From VFZL01 sp046734915 (GTDB taxonomy: Bacteria; Acidobacteriota; Vicinamibacteria; Vicinamibacterales; CAVVIG01): 12,529 bases of DNA. Positions 1 to 5,142 of this stretch are shown here, in pieces (positions within the stretch are counted from its first letter, which is position 1; each line of letters starts with the position of its first letter). The stretch spans positions 1 to 12,529 of the forward strand of contig JBKPSC010000279.1 in the NCBI GenBank assembly GCA_046734915.1, in the 5' to 3' direction. Under the pieces are notes generated by a model. The model did not search any database, was not told the origin of the DNA, and worked only from the letters and a program-made list of their open reading frames with translations. The position numbers were made by a program, and so were the translations under genes.

Positions 1-178
1 GGATAAGTACGGGCTGTCGTGGCAGATCGTGCCGACGGCCATGAACGAGATGTTGGAAAACGGAACGCCAGAGCAGATGGCGCGGGTCACACAGGCGTTC
101 CTGACGATGAAGAAATTCGACATCGCGCGACTGCAGGAGGCATTCGACGGAGCCTCGCGTGCCGAATTGACCAGCTGA
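1..178 (+). CDS. VOC-family protein (PhnB / 3-demethylubiquinone methyltransferase-like), 3' end only
   Basis: The reading frame is open from base 2 and stops with TGA at 176-178, giving the last 58 residues; the start lies outside the window. The visible part begins DKYGLSWQIVPTAM, which resembles the C-terminal metal-binding half of PhnB-like VOC proteins (the 3-dmu-9_3-mt fold). There the segment GLSWQIVP is followed by two helices carrying a TPEQ..RV..A..TMKKFDIA..Q.A pattern, as seen here. These proteins are small cytoplasmic dimers whose substrates are usually unknown, and the ubiquinone-methyltransferase name is historical. A DUF1801-type gene follows after 19 bases; VOC and DUF1801 genes are often neighbours, which suggests one transcript. 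The family call is fairly sure; no specific function can be given. Confidence 0.8.
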   Translation, partial: DKYGLSWQIVPTAMNEMLENGTPEQMARVTQAFLTMKKFDIARLQEAFDGASRAELTS

Positions 179-197
179 AGCCGTTCGGAGTGTCTCC

Positions 198-489
198 GTG
201 GCAAGAAAATCCAAGAAACGATCCACTGGCAGTCGACGCCTATCTCGCGACGCTGGCCAGGGCCGACCGTGAATCGCTCGAGGTGCTCAGAAGGCTCATC
301 AAGGACGCCATTCCGCGCGTGGAAGCCCGTGTGTCGTACGGCACGACCGTGATGTTCTCGTTGGGCCGCGACCTCGTGGGATTCGTGTCGCAGCCACCCC
401 GGCACCCGCTGCCGGCGGGACTGGTGAGGAAGATTCTTCGGGCGCGGGTCCGGGAGAACGCAGCTGCTGCAGGAGGCGGCATCCGGTGA
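198..489 (+). pseudogene. DUF1801 (YdhG-like) protein gene, probably disrupted
   Basis: A GGAG at 187-190 sits 7 bases before GTG 198, which opens a frame reading VARKSKKRSTGS, a typical lysine-rich start for DUF1801 proteins. That frame ends at TGA 270-272. The family body (VDAYLATLARADRESLEVL, then SYGTTVMFSLGRDLVGFVSQ) is in the next frame and runs to TGA 487-489. The start and body are therefore separated by a net frameshift near 225-235. The body also passes directly from GFVSQP to RHPLPAGLVRKILRARV. In family members as I know them, roughly 35 residues (the SFYTM...SGATIHF region) lie between these, so an in-frame internal deletion is likely too. An alternative start at GTG 190 would bypass the frameshift but not restore the missing middle. 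DUF1801 proteins are small cytoplasmic proteins, some linked to iron handling, with no settled function. The defects are inferred without an alignment. Confidence 0.6.
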
Positions 490-576
490 CTCTTCAGGCA
501 CCTCCACGGCTGGCTTATGCGAACGGTGTGCACGTTCAAGCCGGAAAATCAGTCTAACTTGTTGAATTGAACGGTG

Positions 577-637
577 TGGTGCGGAAGGGGGGATTCGAAC
601 CGCCACGGTATTGCTACCGCCAGCCCCTCAAGATGGT
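577..637 (-). repeat. Detached 3' part of tRNA-Leu (candidate attachment-site copy)
   Basis: This stretch matches 2168-2228 at 59 of 61 positions (mismatches at 602 and 633) in the same orientation. It corresponds to the tRNA-Leu 3' part: anticodon arm from its 5' strand, variable arm, T arm, 3' acceptor strand and encoded CCA. Identity ends exactly at the CCA on one side and inside the anticodon stem on the other. The 5' acceptor strand and D arm are missing, so it cannot form a tRNA. The change at 602 falls in the T stem and would break a pair. A displaced tRNA 3' end lying downstream of an intact tRNA is the classical footprint of integration into a tRNA gene. Unequal duplication of the tRNA followed by decay is the alternative. 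Confidence 0.85.
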
Positions 638-662
638 TGAAATCGCGCGCTCGCGCGAACTG

Positions 663-698
663 ACGCGTATCCTGCGGACAGATGTTACGCAGGAGCGT
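663..698. other. Stem-loop upstream of the FAD oxidoreductase
   Basis: A perfect 7 bp stem (TCCTGCG at 670-676 with CGCAGGA at 688-694) encloses an 11-base loop. An outer 4 bp stem (ACGC 663-666 with GCGT 695-698) extends it across a 3-base bulge. No T-run follows on either strand, so it is not a standard intrinsic terminator. It lies 26 bases inside the tRNA fragment boundary and 143 bases before the oxidoreductase start. It could be a leader structure, an operator-like inverted repeat, or part of an old recombination site; the sequence does not decide between these. Confidence 0.4.
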
Positions 699-841
699 GC
701 TCAAGCGAACGCATGCGACGACTTTATTCGCACAAGTTCGCGCACGGCACACTCGATCTATCTTAAAGGTCGCGTCCGCGTTCGACGGCGACTTCTCGTG
801 TTGCGACACGTGCACTAGGCTGACTACGTGGAGCTATCCGA

Positions 842-2026
842 GTGACGACCAATCCCCCACGCTCCAAACGCTACGACACCGTCATTATTGGAGCTCGATG
901 CGCTGGCGCGGCCACCGCCATGCTGCTCGCCCGTCGAGGCCTACGAGTGCTCGCCGTCGATCGGGATCGCTATGGAACGGACACGCTATCAACCCACGCG
1001 CTCATGCGAGGCGGGGTGCTCCAACTACATCGCTGGGGCATTCTCGAAGGGCTCAGAGCCGCGGGGACACCCACGGTCCGATCCACCTCATTCCATTACG
1101 CTGATGACGTCGTCGACGTCCAGATCAAGCCTCAGGACGGCATCGATGGTTTGTACGCGCCTCGGCGCACCGTCATCGACAGACTGCTGGTGGACGCCGC
1201 TCGCGAATCCGGTGCCGAGATCGCGTATGGAACCAGGTTGATCGACCTCATGCGATCCCCCGAGGGTCGCGTGTGCGGCGTGTATCTCAGGGATTCGCAG
1301 GGACAAGACTGTCAGGTTGCGGCTGAACTCGTGGTCGGGGCCGATGGTGTGCGCTCGACGGTCGCTGACCTCGTTGGGGCGGAACGATACCGAACAGCGC
1401 GTCATGCCACCGGCTCGGTCTTCAGCTACTGGTCGAACACCGGGATCGAGGGGTACCACTGGTACTACCGACCCGGTGTCAGCGTCGGCGCCATTCCGAC
1501 CAACGGCGGCCTGACCTGCATATTCGCCTCGGTTCCGCAGCGTCGGTTCCACGACGAGATCCGCCGCGACACGGCCGCAGGACACCAGCGGGTGTTGAGG
1601 GAGTGCGACCCGGACCTGGCGACCGTCGTCGAGGCGGCAGATAGGGCCGAGCGGTACCGCGGATTTGCGGGCCAGGTGGGTTTCTTCCGCCAGTCTTCAG
1701 GCCCAGGTTGGGCGCTCATCGGCGATGCGGGCTACTTCAAAGACCCGATCACGGCCCACGGCATGACCGACGCCCTTATCGACGCTGAACTGCTCGCGCG
1801 CGCGGCCGCTGAGGGGACCGAGCGCGCGCTGGCCGACTACCAGCGGGCTCGTGACGCTCGGGCGACGGGCCTGCTCGACGTGACCGACGCAATCGCGTCC
1901 TTCGACTGGGACCTCCTGAAGGTCCAACGCCTTCATCGTTCCCTCAGCGACGAAATGAAGAAAGAGACCGTTGAAGTGAACCAGTTTCACGAACCTCCGG
2001 TGCGCCGCTCAGGAGACGTCGTGTGA
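842..2026 (+). CDS. FAD-dependent monooxygenase/oxidoreductase (geranylgeranyl-reductase/PHBH-like)
   Basis: The product has 394 residues and opens with GTG at 842; GGAG at 830-833 supports this start with 8 bases of spacing. An N-terminal Rossmann segment (about residues 11-40) carries VIIGARCAGAATAMLLA and ends in Asp40, which should bind the ribose of FAD. Here the usual GxGxxG is GARCAG, a variant typical of one subgroup. DTLSTH follows at 47-52. The second FAD motif GADGVRS is at 166-172 and the third, GDAGYFKDP, at 294-302, followed by a helical region. The order and length fit single-component FAD monooxygenases or reductases of the PF01494 type. No signal peptide or membrane segment is visible, so it should be cytoplasmic. 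The substrate is unknown: these enzymes hydroxylate aromatics, halogenate, epoxidise or reduce prenyl chains. It is the only gene between the two tRNA-Leu repeat copies, with no pathway partner beside it. Confidence 0.88.
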   Translation: MTTNPPRSKRYDTVIIGARCAGAATAMLLARRGLRVLAVDRDRYGTDTLSTHALMRGGVLQLHRWGILEGLRAAGTPTVRSTSFHYADDVVDVQIKPQDGIDGLYAPRRTVIDRLLVDAARESGAEIAYGTRLIDLMRSPEGRVCGVYLRDSQGQDCQVAAELVVGADGVRSTVADLVGAERYRTARHATGSVFSYWSNTGIEGYHWYYRPGVSVGAIPTNGGLTCIFASVPQRRFHDEIRRDTAAGHQRVLRECDPDLATVVEAADRAERYRGFAGQVGFFRQSSGPGWALIGDAGYFKDPITAHGMTDALIDAELLARAAAEGTERALADYQRARDARATGLLDVTDAIASFDWDLLKVQRLHRSLSDEMKKETVEVNQFHEPPVRRSGDVV

Positions 2027-2130
2027 CGCCCCGGTGAGCGAATCGTGCGCCATTCCGATGCGACGAGCATGAGTGACGATTGATCTACCGTGTGGCCTGG
2101 AGGGTATGCGCGTCTGGGAAAGGTCGCGTA

Positions 2131-2160
2131 AAAGAGGCCCGGGAAAAACCGGGCCTCTTT
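2131..2160 (-). terminator. Intrinsic terminator after tRNA-Leu, possibly bidirectional
   Basis: A 12 bp perfect stem (AAAGAGGCCCGG at 2131-2142 with CCGGGCCTCTTT at 2149-2160) encloses a 6-base loop. Read on the minus strand it begins 7 bases after the tRNA CCA and the stem ends in a run of four T, fitting tRNA-Leu termination. Read on the plus strand it lies 104 bases after the oxidoreductase stop, and a weaker T-rich stretch (TTTGTGATTTT) follows, so it may also end that transcript. Confidence 0.85.
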
Positions 2161-2167
2161 GTGATTT

Positions 2168-2228
2168 TGGTGCGGAAGGGGGGATTCGAACCCCCACGGT
2201 ATTGCTACCGCCAGCCCCTCAAGCTGGT
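2168..2228 (-). repeat. Second copy of the tRNA-Leu 3' direct repeat, inside the intact tRNA
   Basis: This is the in-gene partner of the copy at 577-637: 59 of 61 bases match in the same orientation, offset by 1591 bp. Under an integration model this half of the tRNA was contributed by the incoming element and restored the gene, while the host's original half was displaced to 577-637. Recombination between the copies would excise a 1591 bp circle and leave one tRNA. Confidence 0.8.
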
Positions 2229-2254
2229 GCGTCTGCCAGTTCCGCCACTTCCGC
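2168..2254 (-). tRNA. tRNA-Leu, anticodon GAG
   Basis: On the minus strand this 87-base gene folds as a class II tRNA. The acceptor stem pairs GCGGAAG with CUUCCGC, with discriminator A and an encoded CCA. The anticodon stem CCAGC/GCUGG closes the 7-base loop UUGAGGG, giving anticodon GAG, which reads CUC and CUU. A long variable arm is present, as expected for leucine. The T arm contains GGUUCGAAUCC. A promoter is predicted just upstream (2272-2300) and a strong terminator follows. Its 3' part is repeated at 577-637. Confidence 0.97.
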
Positions 2255-2271
2255 AAGTGGGGTCGTAACCA

Positions 2272-2300
2272 AGTATATGGCGGAAGAGCGGCGACGCCAA
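2272..2300 (-). promoter_or_regulatory. Predicted sigma-70-type promoter of tRNA-Leu
   Basis: On the minus strand a -35 candidate TTGGCG (2295-2300) is separated by 17 bases from TATACT (2272-2277). Transcription would start near 2265, about 10 bases before the tRNA 5' end, which is a usual leader length. The -10 match is 5 of 6 and the -35 match 4 of 6. No mapping data are available. Confidence 0.6.
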
Positions 2301-2341
2301 AGCAGTCGAGCCGCTGACGCCACGTGGCGCCCGACCGTGCA

Positions 2342-3154
2342 CTACGAACGCGACGCTGCGAGAGCGCGGCAGCCGACTCCAAGTCCTGAGACGAACGCTT
2401 CAATGAGGTGCGCCAGCTCACGCGGTCGTTCCATGGGTACTTCATGGTTGCATGGGAGCGAGATCCCGCGAGCGCACGGCAGGCTGAGTGCGAGCTGCGC
2501 GACGGCCTCTTGCGGGAAGAAAGCGTCGCGCTGTCCGCCCACGATAAGGATAGGCATCTGGAGCGCTTCGATGCGATCGGTGAACGACATGCTGATGCAC
2601 GTCTGCAGCGTGCATTCGAGCACTGGGCTCGGGACCTTCACAGCATTGTCCAGGAAGCGGTCAAGCATCGCCCCGTCCACTGGTTCGCTGATGAATGGGG
2701 CCAGCATCTCGCGGATGCGTTGGCGATCACCGGCCCGTCCGACCCAGTCGCGGAGGAGGTCCTGCGGAAACGGGATAGGCGCCGCCGAAAAGCCGCCCAC
2801 GAGCACGAGGCCTGACACGCGATCAGGCCGCCGCAACGCGACGTACTGGGCAAACTTTCCGCTCATACTGAAGCCGACGAGCACAATATTCGTTGCGCCG
2901 GCGGCGTCGGCAACGGTCCAGACATCACCCCCTATCCGATCGGCGTCGTACGGCTTTACCGCCTTTTCAGAGTCGCCATGGCCTCGGAAGTCCATCGTGA
3001 GGACCCGAAGCGCGTTGAGGTCAAGTCCTCCAATGACCTCATCGAAGTACGCACCAGATCCGGCCCACCCGTGCATGAATAGGAGCGTTGTCGGCCCGGC
3101 ACCCTGAACGCAGTAGCTGATTCTGACGCCATCGTCCGCCAGGACTGTCGCCAT
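2342..3154 (-). CDS. Alpha/beta-fold hydrolase
   Basis: The product has 270 residues, starting MATVLADDGVRISY. ATG 3154 was chosen because AAGGAG (3163-3168) lies 8 bases upstream; the frame stays open further up to 3226, but that extension crosses the likely promoter and is unlike the family. The catalytic parts are all visible: an oxyanion-hole motif HGW at 28-30, the nucleophile elbow GFSMSG with Ser96, Asp210 in GGQRD, and His237 in CNHEVP. A cap region falls at about 122-195. Length and motifs fit small soluble esterases, lactonases or haloperoxidase-like hydrolases (PF00561/PF12697). There is no signal peptide, so it is probably cytoplasmic. The substrate cannot be named. The gene points away from the winged-helix/TPR regulator 99 bases off, and the regulator may control it. 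Downstream on the same strand comes tRNA-Leu, which has its own promoter. Confidence 0.92.
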   Translation of the reverse strand: MATVLADDGVRISYCVQGAGPTTLLFMHGWAGSGAYFDEVIGGLDLNALRVLTMDFRGHGDSEKAVKPYDADRIGGDVWTVADAAGATNIVLVGFSMSGKFAQYVALRRPDRVSGLVLVGGFSAAPIPFPQDLLRDWVGRAGDRQRIREMLAPFISEPVDGAMLDRFLDNAVKVPSPVLECTLQTCISMSFTDRIEALQMPILIVGGQRDAFFPQEAVAQLALSLPCARGISLPCNHEVPMERPRELAHLIEAFVSGLGVGCRALAASRS

Positions 3155-3183
3155 GGGAGCGTCTCCTTCCCGCTGGGCGCGAT

Positions 3184-3214
3184 AATATAGGCGCCGTTCC
3201 AGCGGTGTCCTCAA
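3184..3214 (-). promoter_or_regulatory. Weak candidate promoter of the alpha/beta hydrolase
   Basis: On the minus strand an AT-rich patch contains TATATT (3184-3189), overlapping TATTAT (3182-3187). A TTGAGG (3209-3214) stands 19 bases upstream of TATATT, which is longer than ideal. Transcription would start just upstream of the ribosome-binding site at 3163-3168. The patch stands out from its GC-rich surroundings, but the spacing makes this tentative. Confidence 0.35.
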
Positions 3215-3253
3215 GCGAATCATCAAAAAGTCTCAATTTCGTGACGTAGTCCG

Positions 3254-4570
3254 GTGTCCAAGGTCTATCGGTTCGGTCCATTCACGCTTGACGCCACCCG
3301 ACGACGACTCTTTTGCGGTGGCGATTCGATCTCGGTTCCACCCAAAGCCCTCGATGTGCTCGAGGTGCTGCTCGAGAATCGTGGGCGAACAGTGGACAAG
3401 GAAGATCTCGTAGCCCGCGTCTGGCCGGACACCATTGTCGAAGATGCGAACCTCACGCAGAGCATCTTCGTCCTGCGTCGAGCGCTTGGCGATGAACCGG
3501 CGGATCCCCGTTACATTTCCACCGTCGCCCGTCGAGGGTATCGATTTATTGGCAGCGCGTCAGACGAAATGACTGCCGCCGCGCCGGAGGACCGATCGCG
3601 CGTTCACCGCACGAGCAACGTGAATGCCTACCATGCATACCTGAAGGGGCGACATTACTGGTCGAGACGCGATACAGATGGCGTGCGCGCGGCCGTCACA
3701 TTCTTCCGCCAAGCGATTGATCTCGACCCGACATATGCCGACGCCTATGTCGGTCTCGCAGAGTGTTACGTCCTGCGGTGGGGCCACGGTTGGACGACCG
3801 CAGCAGATGCCGTGGTCACCGCGAAAGCCGCCGCAGCGAGAGCCCTCGACATCGACGGTACTATCGCAGAAGCTCACGCCGCCATCGGTGCTCTCCAGAT
3901 GATGGCGGAACGAGATTGGGTGGGTGCCGAGCGGTCCTTTCGCTGCGCCATCGAGCTGGCACCCGACTACCCGACAACGCGCAACTGGTACGCCAATTAC
4001 CTTGCGGCGCTGGGCCGCTTTGATGACGCTATCCGCGAGGCGCAGAAGGCGGTCGTGCTCGATCCTCTAAATGCAACCTGGCGGATGGGCGTCGGTCACA
4101 TGCTTTTTCTGGCCCGCCGATATGCGGAGGCTGTCGAACATGAGCTGAACGTCGTCGAGACAGATTCGCAATTCTGGCTGGCGCACTGGGTACTGGGAAT
4201 GGTCTACGAGCAGCTCGACGATCTTCCGCGCGCCGTTGCGGCGCTTCAACGCGCCGATGAATTCTCGGGGGGTAATCCGATTGCTCGCGGAGTATTGGGC
4301 CGAACCATCGCACTGTCGGGGCGAGTCGACGAGGGTCGCGCCATCCTCGAGGACATGACGAAGCGCAATGCGCGCAACCTAGCGCCGGCAGATGCAGTGG
4401 GCCTCGTCCAAGCGGCCCTGGGGAATATCGACGCGGCGTTCGACTGGTTCGAGCGCGCTGGCCGCGAAGGCAGTTATCTGCTCTCGTTTCTCAACGTCTC
4501 ACCGCTCTTCGACTCACTTCGCTCGCACGAGCGCTTCAGCGCGTTGCAGCGCACGGTGTGTCTGGCCTGA
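3254..4570 (+). CDS. Winged-helix DNA-binding protein with TPR-type sensor region
   Basis: The product has 438 residues, starting at GTG 3254; no strong ribosome-binding site is seen before it. Residues 5-99 form an OmpR/PhoB-type winged helix (Trans_reg_C): FGPFTLD strand, PPKALDVLEVLLENRGR, a recognition helix within EDANLTQSIFVLRRALGD, and the wing ending ISTVARRGYRFIG. From about 116 to 435 follow TPR-like helical pairs, for example AAVTFFRQAIDLDPTYADAY and DDAIREAQKAVVLDP. They end in SPLFDSLRSHERFSAL, a common C-terminus in this family. There is no receiver domain, and no membrane helix between the two parts, unlike CadC or ToxR, so it should be a soluble one-component regulator whose TPRs bind a protein or ligand. 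This architecture is especially abundant in Acidobacteriota. It is divergent from the alpha/beta hydrolase, a plausible target. The ligand is unknown. Confidence 0.9.
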   Translation: MSKVYRFGPFTLDATRRRLFCGGDSISVPPKALDVLEVLLENRGRTVDKEDLVARVWPDTIVEDANLTQSIFVLRRALGDEPADPRYISTVARRGYRFIGSASDEMTAAAPEDRSRVHRTSNVNAYHAYLKGRHYWSRRDTDGVRAAVTFFRQAIDLDPTYADAYVGLAECYVLRWGHGWTTAADAVVTAKAAAARALDIDGTIAEAHAAIGALQMMAERDWVGAERSFRCAIELAPDYPTTRNWYANYLAALGRFDDAIREAQKAVVLDPLNATWRMGVGHMLFLARRYAEAVEHELNVVETDSQFWLAHWVLGMVYEQLDDLPRAVAALQRADEFSGGNPIARGVLGRTIALSGRVDEGRAILEDMTKRNARNLAPADAVGLVQAALGNIDAAFDWFERAGREGSYLLSFLNVSPLFDSLRSHERFSALQRTVCLA

Positions 4571-4618
4571 CGGTGCGCCCGATTCTCGACAACACTATTG
4601 ACAACAGACCAGGCGTCG

Positions 4619-4638
4619 AGTGGCTATATGTAGCCACT
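4619..4638. terminator. Stem-loop in the convergent spacer between the TPR regulator and secG
   Basis: An 8 bp perfect stem (AGTGGCTA at 4619-4626 with TAGCCACT at 4631-4638) closes a 4-base loop. It sits 48 bases after the regulator stop and 19 bases after the secG stop, where the two transcripts meet. No T-run follows on either strand, so it is at best a weak intrinsic terminator or an mRNA 3'-end stabiliser. Confidence 0.45.
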
Positions 4639-4657
4639 TCCGCGTGGCCGGTCGATA

Positions 4658-5113
4658 TTACCGCGGCTCGGGTGCCGATGCCGGCGGCGGCGTCGTGTTG
4701 GTGGCGGGAGCCGAGGGCGCTGCCGGTGGCGGCGTCGCCGGAGCCTGCGTCGCCGGATTGGCCGGCGGTTCCTGCGCCGCGGGTGCGGCGGTATCGGTTG
4801 CCGGCGCTGTCGGAGTCGCCGGAGCGGGCGCGCTGGCCGGTCGCGACGGTGCCGCCGTCCCGCTCATGAGCGATCCGCTCGACCGTTGACCCATGATGGC
4901 CAGCACCATGGCGCCAATTACGAACAGCAGGGCGAATCCGGTGGTGACCTTCGCCAGCAGCGTGGCGCCGCCGCGCGCACCGAAGGCCGCCTGGCTGTTG
5001 CCGCCACCAAACGCGCTCGCCATGTCGCCGCCCTTGCCCTGCTGCAGCAGGATCACCGCCAGCAGAATGAGGCACACGAACACGTAGAGAATGACGATCA
5101 GGTAATACAGCAT
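4658..5113 (-). CDS. secG: Preprotein translocase subunit SecG
   Basis: SecG is the small accessory subunit of the SecYEG channel in the inner membrane and assists the SecA-driven cycle. The 151-residue product shows the family layout: a first membrane helix at about 3-24, the conserved loop QQGKGGDMASAFGGG (24-38) followed by a glycine-rich GARGGATLLAKVT stretch, and a second helix at about 57-75. After residue 76 comes a tail of about 75 residues made almost only of Ala, Pro and Thr. That makes it longer than the 110 residues of E. coli SecG; such A/P/T tails occur in SecG of several high-GC phyla. The start is ATG 5113; the ribosome-binding site is weak. It is the last gene of the gap-pgk-tpiA-acyltransferase-secG set, 29 bases after its upstream neighbour. 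A secG following tpiA is a common arrangement in bacteria. Confidence 0.95.
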   Translation of the reverse strand: MLYYLIVILYVFVCLILLAVILLQQGKGGDMASAFGGGNSQAAFGARGGATLLAKVTTGFALLFVIGAMVLAIMGQRSSGSLMSGTAAPSRPASAPAPATPTAPATDTAAPAAQEPPANPATQAPATPPPAAPSAPATNTTPPPASAPEPR

Positions 5114-5142
5114 TGAACTTCAGTCCGAACTGGAAACCGCAA

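Larger units (their letters stand above)
490..841. other. Intergenic stretch without a gene before the FAD oxidoreductase
   Basis: No convincing protein gene is present in these 352 bases. They hold the tRNA-Leu fragment at 577-637, the stem-loop at 663-698, and a 10-base direct repeat GAACGGTGTG at 521-530 and 569-578. The second copy of that repeat runs into the first bases of the tRNA fragment. Short open frames crossing the tRNA fragment only translate RNA sequence and are not credible genes. I could not find a well-matched promoter for the oxidoreductase here. Confidence 0.6.
577..2167. mobile_element. Possible small tRNA-Leu-associated island (about 1.6 kb), no integrase
   Basis: The segment is bounded by two direct copies of the tRNA-Leu 3' part (577-637 and 2168-2228). 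The complete tRNA is at one end and the island extends from its 3' side, as expected for site-specific integration. The only convincing gene inside is the FAD-dependent oxidoreductase at 842-2026. A hairpin lies at 663-698 and a terminator at 2131-2160. No integrase, excisionase or transposase is visible on either strand. If real, it is a decayed remnant, or a passenger that was mobilised by an enzyme supplied in trans. The repeat architecture is seen directly; mobility is inferred. Confidence 0.4.

Noticed and set aside
549..815. Small minus-strand open frame containing a LEGLAVAIPW segment
   Set aside because: It translates the tRNA-Leu fragment; the same peptide appears over the intact tRNA at 2168-2254. 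It is a well-known type of false protein call.
577..2254. Integrase, excisionase or transposase gene within the possible island
   Set aside because: I searched both strands by reading frames; only the FAD oxidoreductase is convincing, and no tyrosine or serine recombinase motifs are seen.
1987..2445. 152-codon minus-strand open frame across the tRNA-Leu gene
   Set aside because: It runs through the tRNA, its terminator and the ends of two real genes, and has no family resemblance.
2073..3107. 344-codon plus-strand open frame
   Set aside because: It crosses the tRNA and then lies antisense to the alpha/beta hydrolase, whose catalytic motifs are clear. It has no ribosome-binding site or domain and is arginine/serine-rich noise of GC-rich DNA.
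3155..3226. Longer N-terminus for the alpha/beta hydrolase (start at 3226)
   Set aside because: The extra 24 residues are basic and unlike the family, overlap the AT-rich promoter candidate, and ignore the strong AAGGAG site placed for ATG 3154.
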